A stretch of DNA of 64,000 nt from Leifsonia sp. 71-9. GTDB lineage: Bacteria; Actinomycetota; Actinomycetes; Actinomycetales; Microbacteriaceae. The DNA is taken from positions 1 to 64,000 of the forward strand of contig NZ_MKVJ01000023.1 in NCBI RefSeq assembly GCF_001898805.1, in the 5' to 3' direction. Under the pieces are notes generated by a model. The model saw only the letters and a list, made by a program, of their open reading frames with translations, searched no databases and was not told where the DNA came from. The translations under genes were made by a program, and so were the position numbers. How positions within the stretch are numbered: the first letter of the stretch is position 1; each line of letters opens with the position of its first letter. This document shows positions 16,142 to 23,402 of this stretch, in pieces.

Positions 16142-16186
16142 TTGACTTTGATTGCTTGTTGAAATCAAAATGATTCAACAAGTCAA
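16142..16186 (+). promoter_or_regulatory. Promoter with nested ROK operator palindromes
   Basis: A -35 TTGACT (16142-16147) and a plausible -10 CAAAAT (16166-16171) are spaced 18 bp. Over them lies a palindrome with arms TTGTTGAA (16156-16163) and TTCAACAA (16174-16181), enclosing ATCA-AAA-TGAT. A wider pair, TTGACTT (16142-16148) and AAGTCAA (16180-16186), frames the whole. The region is AT-rich compared with its surroundings. Binding here would block the operon start at 16260, and the divergent repressor gene is the obvious binder. Confidence 0.75.
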
Positions 16187-16259
16187 CGGTGACGGGGTGC
16201 GCTTACCCGGGGGACATCACCGCGACAGGAGTCCACAAACCGCTCCCGGAAGGTAACCC

Positions 16260-17384
16260 ATGAACACAGCACACCCCCTGCGACGACGCGGCCTGCGCGC
16301 CGCGCTCGTCGGCGCCGTCACCGTGATCCTCGCTCTCTCCGGCTGCTCGGCAGCCGACACCCCGGCCGGCTCCTCCACCCCGGCCGCCAAGCCGAGCCTC
16401 GAATTCACCGGTCCGAATGGCGAGAAGCCCGGCCCGCTCTCGGACCTCACCCTGACGCCGGACGAGGAGGCGAAGGTGAAGGCGGGAACGTACACGGCCG
16501 CCTTCGTCTGGCACACGTCGTCCGATTTCGTCACCGCGGTCGAGAAGGGCGCGCGGCAGGAGTTCGCGAAGCTCGGCATCAAGGTGGTGGCCAGCACGCA
16601 GGCCGGGTTCAACGCTGCGACCCAGGCCAACAACGTCCAGACCGTGCTGGCCCTGCACCCGAGCATCGTCGTCGCCATCGCCGTCGACCCCACGTCGGCC
16701 GCGACGGCGTTCAAGCCGGTCGTCGACGCCGGCATCAAGCTCGTCATCATGACCACGCCGCCGGCAGGGTACAAGGCGGGCACGGACTTCGTCTCGATCG
16801 TCACCGAGGATCTCGCGAAGGCCGGGCGCGACAACGCCGAGATCCTCGGTGACGCACTCGGCAAGAAGGGCGAGATCGGCTACCTCTCGTACAACGCGAA
16901 CTTCTGGTTCACGAACCAGCGGGACACCTCCTTCAAGAACTGGCTCGCCTACGAGTACCCCGACGTGAAGATCGTCGACGACGAGGGATTCGCCGACGAG
17001 ACCGCGACCCAGAGCATCGCCGCAGCCATGATCGCCAAGCACCCGAACCTCAAGGGGATCTACGTCTCGTGGGCGACCGCCGCCCAGGGAGTGGTCGCCG
17101 CGATCAAGGCCTCCGGGCGCACCGACATCAAGGTGGTCACCAACGACCTGGACACCACCCTCGGTGCGGCGATGGTGTCTGGAGACACCGTCGCGGGCAT
17201 GGTCGGCAACGGATCGCTCGGCATCGGCAAGGGCCTCGCGCTGGCCGGAGCATACGGCGTGATCGGCAAGGCCGCCCCCGAACTCGTCGCCTCCGATCCG
17301 ACCAAGGTCACCAAGGCCGATCTGGACAAGGGCTGGGAAGCCGACTACGGCACGAAGCCGCCGTCGTCCGTCACCGGCGGCTGA
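16260..17384 (+). CDS. Sugar ABC transporter substrate-binding lipoprotein
   Basis: 374 residues with a basic n-region, hydrophobic core and lipobox LSGCS (Cys29), so the mature protein is lipid-anchored outside the membrane. The rest is a periplasmic-binding-protein type 1 fold of the ribose/xylose class (Peripla_BP_4): a TAAFVWHTSSDFVTAVEKGA first strand-helix and a second lobe with DIKVVTNDLDT. It feeds the RbsC-like permease (19403) and the ATPase (21616), which lie further down the same operon with enzymes between. A hairpin after its stop may let it be made in excess. Ligand unknown. Confidence 0.9.
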   Translation: MNTAHPLRRRGLRAALVGAVTVILALSGCSAADTPAGSSTPAAKPSLEFTGPNGEKPGPLSDLTLTPDEEAKVKAGTYTAAFVWHTSSDFVTAVEKGARQEFAKLGIKVVASTQAGFNAATQANNVQTVLALHPSIVVAIAVDPTSAATAFKPVVDAGIKLVIMTTPPAGYKAGTDFVSIVTEDLAKAGRDNAEILGDALGKKGEIGYLSYNANFWFTNQRDTSFKNWLAYEYPDVKIVDDEGFADETATQSIAAAMIAKHPNLKGIYVSWATAAQGVVAAIKASGRTDIKVVTNDLDTTLGAAMVSGDTVAGMVGNGSLGIGKGLALAGAYGVIGKAAPELVASDPTKVTKADLDKGWEADYGTKPPSSVTGG

Positions 17385-17390
17385 CCGACC

Positions 17391-17425
17391 GGCGGGCGGC
17401 CGATCTCCCCCGTCGGCCGCCCGCC
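17391..17425 (+). terminator. Intra-operon hairpin after substrate-binding gene
   Basis: GGCGGGCGGCCGA (17391-17403) pairs perfectly with TCGGCCGCCCGCC (17413-17425), followed by TTCTTCTCC. It sits 45 bp before the next gene of the same operon, suggesting partial termination or mRNA-end protection that raises expression of the binding protein. Confidence 0.7.
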
Positions 17426-17469
17426 TTCTTCTCCCACATGCACGCTCCGCACCACAGGAAGAGAACCCG

Positions 17470-18474
17470 ATGACGTACGTCACCACCGTCCTCGGGCCCG
17501 TCCCCGCCGACCAGCTCGGCCGGGTCATGCCCCACGAACATCTGCTCTCGCTCGTCCCCGGCCCCTGGCTGACAGGTGGAACGCGGCCCGATGCCGTCGA
17601 GCGCGCCGTCGAGGCCCTGGCCGGCCTCCCCGAGCTGGGCTTCCGCACCGTCGTCGACCTCAGCCCCTACAACGTCGTCGGCCGCGACGCCGACGGGGAC
17701 AACGTCTCCCTCCTCGTCGAGATCGCCGAGCGCACCGGGCTCCACATCGTCTCGGGGACGGCGCTGTATCTGCAGTCCTACGCGCCCGCCTGGGCACGGG
17801 AGGCGGGAATCGACGAGTTGACGGCACGACTGGTCGCCGACGCGACGACAGGAATCGGGCGCTCGGGGGTGCGAGCGGGAGTCTTCGGCGAACAGGCGAC
17901 CGGCCTCGGCGAGATCACCCCGCACGAGGAGAAGTGCTTGCGGGCCGTGGCCCGCGCGCAGCGGGAGACGGGGCTCTCCATCATGACCCACACCACCCAT
18001 GGGACGCAGGCCATCGAGCAGCTGGACATCCTGCGCGAGGAGGGCGTCGACCTCGATCGCGTCGTCGTCGGTCATGTCGACACGCAGTTGACGACCGAGC
18101 TTCCGCGCCGGGTGATCGACGCGGGTGCACGCATCGCCGTCGACACCATCGGCAAAGAGGACTGGGACTTCTTCCTGGGTCCGGATGGGGATCGGGCCGA
18201 CGGCGAGTACGGCAAGCGCTCCTTCCACCGCTCGGACGCAGGGCGTGCCGACCTCGTCGCCGGCCTCGTGGAGGACGGCCTGGCGGACCGCGTCCTGCTC
18301 GCGCAGGACCTCACCGGGGCCGAAGTCTGGCTGAATCCCGGCACTCACGGCATGCACGGCTACTCCTATCTCGGCGCCGTGTTCCTGCCGCTGCTGCGAG
18401 AACGCGGCGTCGCGGAGGACGCCATCGATCAGCTGACCGCGGTGAACCCGGCGACTGTGCTGGGAGCGGCATGA
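17470..18474 (+). CDS. Phosphotriesterase-family hydrolase, PHP/YhfV type
   Basis: 334-residue TIM-barrel amidohydrolase-superfamily enzyme. Metal ligands visible are H22-E-H24, H174 (MTHTTH), H202 (GHVD) and D280 (AQDLT). The residue normally carboxylated Lys is instead Glu141 (FGEQATG), as in E. coli PHP (YhfV), which groups it with that subclass rather than with true phosphotriesterases or lactonases. The segment from EITPHEEK to TIGKEDW is strikingly PHP-like. It shares the operon with a YhfX-type protein, a pairing also seen in the E. coli yhf operon. Substrate unknown; a sugar-phosphate ester, lactone or amide is likely. Confidence 0.85.
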   Translation: MTYVTTVLGPVPADQLGRVMPHEHLLSLVPGPWLTGGTRPDAVERAVEALAGLPELGFRTVVDLSPYNVVGRDADGDNVSLLVEIAERTGLHIVSGTALYLQSYAPAWAREAGIDELTARLVADATTGIGRSGVRAGVFGEQATGLGEITPHEEKCLRAVARAQRETGLSIMTHTTHGTQAIEQLDILREEGVDLDRVVVGHVDTQLTTELPRRVIDAGARIAVDTIGKEDWDFFLGPDGDRADGEYGKRSFHRSDAGRADLVAGLVEDGLADRVLLAQDLTGAEVWLNPGTHGMHGYSYLGAVFLPLLRERGVAEDAIDQLTAVNPATVLGAA

Positions 18475-19406
18475 GCGCGGGCGGCGCACGCGAGGTCGTG
18501 GTTGGCATCGACCTCGGTGGCACGAAGGTCCGGGCCGGGATCGCAGGAGTCGACGGAGCGGTGCTGAACGAGCTCGTCGAGCCGACCCGGCGCGGCCCGG
18601 AACTGCTCGGCCAACTCGAGCGGCTGGTGGAGCGGCTCGCCGGATCCGTCGGCGGTGCACGCGTCGTCGCGACGGCGATCGGCGGTGCCGGAGTCCCGGA
18701 TGACCAGGAGGGCACGTTCAGCCTGGCACCGAACCTCGGAGAGCTGGATGACGTCGGTCTGGTCGGAGAGCTGGAGGCCCGGCTCGGCCACCCTGTGGTG
18801 ATCGAGAACGACGTGAACATCGCCGCCCTCGGCGAGCTGACCGACGGGGTCGGCCGGGGCGAGTCCAGTTTCGCGTTCGTCGCCGTCGGCACCGGGATCG
18901 GGGTCGGACTCGTGCTCGACGGCCGACTCTGGAGCGGTGCGTCGGGCGGAGCGGGGGAGGTCGGGTACCTCCCGATCGGGACCGACCCGCTCGACCCCCG
19001 GAACCAGCGTCGCGGGGCGCTCGAGGAGAAACTCGCCGGCGACGTGCTCGCCCGCCGCTACGCGGAGGCCGCGGGCGCGACGGGGGAGATCACGGCCCAC
19101 GACGTCTTCGAGCGCGCCGGCGCAGGAGACCCGGACGCGCTCGCGGCCCTGGATGAGGAGGCCCGCTGGCTGGCCCATGCACTCGTCGCCCTCGACGCCG
19201 TCGTCGACCCCGGCCTGTTCGTGCTCGGAGGCGGCATCGGCGGCCGGGTCGAGCTGCTCCCTCCGCTCCACACCTGGCTCGCCCGCCTCGGCCGCCCCGC
19301 GCTCCGCGTGCGCGTCAGCGCGCTCGGGTCGGCCGCCCCCATCCTCGGGGCCGTCCGACTCGCCATCGACACCCTCGTGACCAGCACAGAAAGAGAAGCA
19401 TCATGA
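18471..19406 (+). CDS. ROK family sugar kinase
   Basis: 311 residues with the ATPase phosphate-1 motif GIDLGGTKVRAG (residues 12-23), the catalytic Asp in ENDVNIAALGE and a GTGIGVGLVLDG phosphate-2 loop. The zinc-binding CxCGxxGCxE found in most ROK glucokinases and NagK is missing, and the preceding GH is GY, so sugar specificity may be unusual. The ATG overlaps the stop of the PHP-type gene and its own stop overlaps the permease. Expected to phosphorylate the imported sugar before the SIS enzyme acts. Confidence 0.85.
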   Translation: MSAGGAREVVVGIDLGGTKVRAGIAGVDGAVLNELVEPTRRGPELLGQLERLVERLAGSVGGARVVATAIGGAGVPDDQEGTFSLAPNLGELDDVGLVGELEARLGHPVVIENDVNIAALGELTDGVGRGESSFAFVAVGTGIGVGLVLDGRLWSGASGGAGEVGYLPIGTDPLDPRNQRRGALEEKLAGDVLARRYAEAAGATGEITAHDVFERAGAGDPDALAALDEEARWLAHALVALDAVVDPGLFVLGGGIGGRVELLPPLHTWLARLGRPALRVRVSALGSAAPILGAVRLAIDTLVTSTEREAS

Positions 19407-20383
19407 CCGTGACCCAGCGCGATGGGAAACCGGCGGTAGCCGAGCGGCTCCGTCGTACGGACTGGCGGCAGTACGTCGTCTATATCGGATTCGTCGTCGT
19501 GTTCGCGTATTTCGCGGTCACCCAGGGCGCGAACTTCCTCAACGCCACGACCCTCGTCAACATCGTCACCCAGGCCACACCGATCACCGTCATGGCCGTC
19601 GGCGCGGTCTTCGTCCTCAGTCTCGGCCAGATCGACCTGTCGATCGGGTCGGTCGTCGCGTTGGCGGCGCTCGCGGCGGCGGTGACCCTGCAGGGCACCC
19701 ATCAGTGGTGGCTCGCTGCGCTCGCCGGACTCGCCACCGGTGCGGTGGTCGGGCTCGTCAACGGCATCTTCGTCACGCTGGTGCGTCTGCCTTCGTTCCT
19801 GGTCACCCTCGCGACGATGGGGCTCGTCGCCGGACTCGCGCAGCAGGCGACGAATCTGCAGTCCGTCCCGGTGACCGAGCCGGTGTTCACCTGGATCTTC
19901 GGCGGCGGCACGCTGCTCGGCATCCCGATACTGGTGTGGTGGAGCGCGGCGGTCGTGGCCGTCGGCTGGCACGTCCTCCGGCAGCGGCGGTTCGGCGCGC
20001 ACGTGCTGGCGGTGGGCAACAAGGCGGCTGCGGCGTCGGTCAGTGGCATCCGGACGACACGCATCACGATGATCGTGTTCGTGATCTCGGGTGCGACGGC
20101 CGGCCTGGCCGGTCTGCTCTACGCGGGCCGTCTCTCGGGTGCCACGTACACATTGGGCGGGTCCGACCTGATGAGCGTGCTCGCCGCGGTCATCGTGGGA
20201 GGCACGGCCCTCACCGGTGGCAAAGGCTCGATGATCGGTGCCCTCGTCGGCAGTCTGTTCATGAGCATGATCAACTACGGCCTCCTCCTCGGCGGTCTCA
20301 CGGTGGCGCAGCAGATGATCGTGCGCGGCGTCATCATCCTCATCGCGGTGTCTCTGTCGCTCCGCGCCAAGAAGAGCAGTTAG
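19403..20383 (+). CDS. Sugar ABC transporter permease (RbsC-like)
   Basis: 326 residues with about ten hydrophobic segments beginning near residue 20 (YVVYIGFVVVFAYFAV), the permease fold of the ribose/xylose family. The loop GxNxxAAxxSGI that contacts the ATPase is recognisable (GNKAAAASVSGIRTTR), as is GGTALTGGKGSMIGALVG near the C-terminus. It forms the membrane channel for the binding protein at 16260 and works with the ATPase at 21616. ATGA overlap with the kinase. Confidence 0.9.
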   Translation: MTVTQRDGKPAVAERLRRTDWRQYVVYIGFVVVFAYFAVTQGANFLNATTLVNIVTQATPITVMAVGAVFVLSLGQIDLSIGSVVALAALAAAVTLQGTHQWWLAALAGLATGAVVGLVNGIFVTLVRLPSFLVTLATMGLVAGLAQQATNLQSVPVTEPVFTWIFGGGTLLGIPILVWWSAAVVAVGWHVLRQRRFGAHVLAVGNKAAAASVSGIRTTRITMIVFVISGATAGLAGLLYAGRLSGATYTLGGSDLMSVLAAVIVGGTALTGGKGSMIGALVGSLFMSMINYGLLLGGLTVAQQMIVRGVIILIAVSLSLRAKKSS

Positions 20384-20392
20384 GACCGCAGG

Positions 20393-21619
20393 ATGTTCCT
20401 CGACCTCCTCCGCCGCCGCAACCCAGACCTCCTCCGAGCCGCGGCCCGCTTCCACCGTTCCGGCGAGATCCCGCCGAACACCTACGTCATCGACCTGGAT
20501 GCCGTCACTCGCAACAGCGCCGTGCTCGCGGCCGAGGCCGCTCGGCTCGACCTGACCCCCTTCGCGATGACCAAGCAGATCGGGCGCAACCCCGATGCGT
20601 CGCGCGCGATCGCTGCGGGCGGCATCGACCACGCTGTCGGGGTCGACCTCGAGTGCGCCGTGGCTGCGGCAGCGGGCGGATTGCGGACGGGCCACCTCGG
20701 GCATCTGGTTCAGATCCCGCGGCACCGCGCCCGGGAAGCCGATGCGCTGGCACCGCTCTACTGGACGGTCTTCGACGACCGGAAGGCCGCGGAAGCGGGC
20801 GCGGCCGCCCTGGCTTCGGGGCGCGAGCAGGACGTCCTGGCCCGCATCGCGGCCCCGGGTGACCGGTTCTACCGCGGGCACGAGGGCGGCTTCGATGCGG
20901 CCGACATCGTGGCCGTCGCGGATCGGCTCGACGCGGTGCCCGGTATCCGGTTCGCCGGCGTCACCACCTTCCCGGCGACGTTGTTCGACGCCGGCTCGGG
21001 GACGGCCCGGCCGACCCCGAACCTCGGCACCCTCACGCGGGCACTTCGGGCACTGGAGGCCGCGGGCCGCACCGGCGTGCAGGTGAACGCACCCGGCACC
21101 ACCTCTGCGAGCATCCTCTCCTCACTCGCGGAGGCGGGGGCGACCCAAGTGGAGCCGGGGCACGGGCTCACGGGAACGACTCCGCTGCACGCGGTGCAGG
21201 ATCTCGCCGAAGACCCCGCCATCGCCTACGTCTCCGAGGTCTCCCACCTCTACCAGGGCGATGCCTACGTGTTCGGTGGCGGCCTCTACGTCGACCCCGT
21301 TCTCGGAGACGGCAGGACCGACGCGCTCCTCGTCGGCGACGGCGTCGACCCGGTGGACGCTCCCGCCCTGCGGGTCGACATGCCCGCGGCCGAGGCGATC
21401 GACTACTACGCGACGGTGCCGCTCGATGGTCGCGCCGTCGTACCCGGCGACACCGTGCTCTTCGGCTTCCGTCCGCAGGTCTTCGTCACCCGTGGTCTCA
21501 CCGCCGGGATCGCCGGCCTCTCGACAGGCACCCCCTCCGTCGCCGGCATCTGGTCGGCCGACGGCTCCGCACCGCTCACCATCGGCGACGCTCTCGCCGG
21601 CACCGGGAGGAAAGCATGA
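20393..21619 (+). CDS. YhfX-like PLP-dependent racemase-family protein
   Basis: 408 residues with strong resemblance along its length to E. coli YhfX: MFLDLLRRRNPDLL start, MTKQIGRNP with the probable PLP Lys61, GHLVQIP, GHEGGF, PNLGTLTRA, PGHGLTGTTP, a VSEVSHLYQGDAYVFGGG segment and FGFRPQVFVTRG. The N-terminal half is an alanine-racemase type III barrel. Function in any organism is uncertain; amino-acid racemisation or aldol chemistry on an amino-acid part of the substrate is the natural guess. It sits between the two ABC components, 9 bp after the permease, and overlaps the ATPase by ATGA. Confidence 0.8.
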   Translation: MFLDLLRRRNPDLLRAAARFHRSGEIPPNTYVIDLDAVTRNSAVLAAEAARLDLTPFAMTKQIGRNPDASRAIAAGGIDHAVGVDLECAVAAAAGGLRTGHLGHLVQIPRHRAREADALAPLYWTVFDDRKAAEAGAAALASGREQDVLARIAAPGDRFYRGHEGGFDAADIVAVADRLDAVPGIRFAGVTTFPATLFDAGSGTARPTPNLGTLTRALRALEAAGRTGVQVNAPGTTSASILSSLAEAGATQVEPGHGLTGTTPLHAVQDLAEDPAIAYVSEVSHLYQGDAYVFGGGLYVDPVLGDGRTDALLVGDGVDPVDAPALRVDMPAAEAIDYYATVPLDGRAVVPGDTVLFGFRPQVFVTRGLTAGIAGLSTGTPSVAGIWSADGSAPLTIGDALAGTGRKA

Positions 21620-22356
21620 CCGCACCCGCACCGCTCCGTCTGGACGGCATCACCAAGCACTTCGGCGGCATCGTCGCGATCAAGCGCTTCGACCTGGAGG
21701 TCGAGGCCGGTCAGATCGTGGCCCTCGTCGGCGACAACGGGGCCGGCAAGTCGACCCTCGTGAAGATCATCTCCGGCCTTTACCAGCCCACGGCGGGCGA
21801 GATCCGGCTGAACGGCGAGCGGACCGCGTTCCGCGACCCGTCCGACGCCCGAGCGAAGGGCGTGGAGGTCGTGTATCAGGATCTGGCGCTCGTCGACCTG
21901 CAGCCGGTCTACATGAACATGTTCCTCGGCCGTGAGCTGCGGCGACCGCCGTTCGGCACGCTCGACCGCAAGCGGATGGCCGCGGAGACCCAGACCCTCG
22001 TGGATCAGCTGGACGTGCGCATCCCCTCGGCCCGTGCCACGCTCAGCGATCTCTCGGGCGGCCAGCGTCAGGGGATCGCGATCGCCCGCGCGACGCACTG
22101 GGCCAGCAGCCTGGTGCTGATGGACGAGCCGACCGCCGCGCTCGGCGTCGCCGAGACCGCCAAGGTCGAGGAGCTCATCCTCAAGCTCAAGGAGCGCGGC
22201 GCAGCCGTGCTGATCGTGAGCCACAACATGGAGCAGGTGTTCCGGATCGCGGACCGGGTGACCGTGCTGCGACGAGGGACCCAGGTGGCGACGCACGACG
22301 TCGCGGATGTCTCGCACAACGAGCTCGTCGCCATGATCACCGGTCTGCGCTCGTGA
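21616..22356 (+). CDS. Sugar ABC transporter ATP-binding protein
   Basis: 246 residues, a single nucleotide-binding domain rather than the tandem RbsA form. Walker A is GDNGAGKSTL (about 38-47), Q-loop VYQDLAL, signature LSGGQRQGIAIAR and Walker B LVLMDEPTAALG, with the switch His in VSHNMEQ. It pairs with the RbsC-like permease. The Q-loop and 'PTAALG' wording are typical of sugar importers. Start ATG overlaps the YhfX-like stop. Confidence 0.92.
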   Translation: MTAPAPLRLDGITKHFGGIVAIKRFDLEVEAGQIVALVGDNGAGKSTLVKIISGLYQPTAGEIRLNGERTAFRDPSDARAKGVEVVYQDLALVDLQPVYMNMFLGRELRRPPFGTLDRKRMAAETQTLVDQLDVRIPSARATLSDLSGGQRQGIAIARATHWASSLVLMDEPTAALGVAETAKVEELILKLKERGAAVLIVSHNMEQVFRIADRVTVLRRGTQVATHDVADVSHNELVAMITGLRS

Positions 22357-22370
22357 CCGGGGGAGAGTGG

Positions 22371-23393
22371 ATGCGGGCCGAGATCGCGGAGCAGCCCGCC
22401 CGCTGGCGCGATCTCGTCGCCCGGCGCGACGAGATCGACGCAGCTGCTGCCGTCATCGCACGCGTCGATCCGGAGCTGATCCTCCTCGCGGCGCGCGGGT
22501 CCAGCGACCACGCGGCGATGTACGCGCAATATCTGGTCCACACGGTGCTCGGAGTTCCGGCGGCGCTCACCACGCCGGCCAGCGTGACCGTGCACGGGGC
22601 GCGGTTGCGCTACCCACGAACGGTCGCCCTCGCGGTCTCGCAGTCGGGCCGGTCGCCGGACCTCCTGGCGACGGTCCACGCGATCTCCGATGCCGGCGTT
22701 CCGGTGGTGTCCTACACCAACGACCGGACCAGCGCCCTCGCGCTTTCGGGCGACGTCTCGGTCGACCTCGCTGCCGGCACGGAACTCGCCGTCGCAGCGA
22801 CGAAGACCTACACGGCCGAACTCCTCGCCTTGGCCCTGACGATCCTGCGCGCAGCCGGCCGCGACTGGTCCGAGCTGGACGACGCGATCGACCGGCTCGC
22901 GGACGGTGTGGCTGCAGACCTGCGGGAGGATGCGGACATCCTCGCCGCTGCCGACGAGCTCACCGGGCGCGACCGCGTGCTCGTCGCGGGGCGGGGGCTC
23001 TCGATGTCCTCGGCCAAGGAGGCAGCGCTCAAGCTCATGGAGACGAACGCGATCGCGGCATCGGGCTGGAGCGCCGCCGACGCGATCCACGGACCGCTGG
23101 GGCAGGTCGTCCCCGGAACGGCGGTCGTGCTGCTTACGGGCGCCGAAGCCGGACGGGCGTCCGTTCTGGAGTTCGGGGAGCGCGCGGCGGACCTCGGTGC
23201 GGTCGTCGTCGAGGTCGGCCCGGGGATCGTCCCGTCCGCTCGCGTGCGTCTGCCCGTGGCGGCCGTCGAGGACACGTGGGCTCCGCTCGCCGAGATCGTT
23301 CCCCTGCAGCGGCTGGCCCTCGTGCTCGCCATCGCGTCGGGCAAAGACCCGGATCAGCCGGAGGGGCTGCGGAAGGTCACGCTCACGACCTGA
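22371..23393 (+). CDS. SIS-domain aminosugar isomerase/deaminase (GlmS-C/NagB-II like)
   Basis: 340 residues with two SIS domains in the arrangement of the GlmS isomerase half. The first carries ARGSSDHAAMYAQYL and SQSGRSPDLLA, then an AATKTYTAELL motif; the second carries a RGLSMSSAKEAALKLMET segment. There is no glutaminase domain, so it is not GlmS itself; NagB-II deaminases, AgaS and Amadori deglycases share this layout. ATG 22371 follows GGGGGAGAG and is preferred; a GTG at 22353 overlapping the ATPase stop would add six residues. It is the last gene of the operon and probably releases ammonia or an amine from a sugar phosphate. Confidence 0.85.
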   Translation: MRAEIAEQPARWRDLVARRDEIDAAAAVIARVDPELILLAARGSSDHAAMYAQYLVHTVLGVPAALTTPASVTVHGARLRYPRTVALAVSQSGRSPDLLATVHAISDAGVPVVSYTNDRTSALALSGDVSVDLAAGTELAVAATKTYTAELLALALTILRAAGRDWSELDDAIDRLADGVAADLREDADILAAADELTGRDRVLVAGRGLSMSSAKEAALKLMETNAIAASGWSAADAIHGPLGQVVPGTAVVLLTGAEAGRASVLEFGERAADLGAVVVEVGPGIVPSARVRLPVAAVEDTWAPLAEIVPLQRLALVLAIASGKDPDQPEGLRKVTLTT

Positions 23394-23402
23394 ACGGGAC
23401 GA

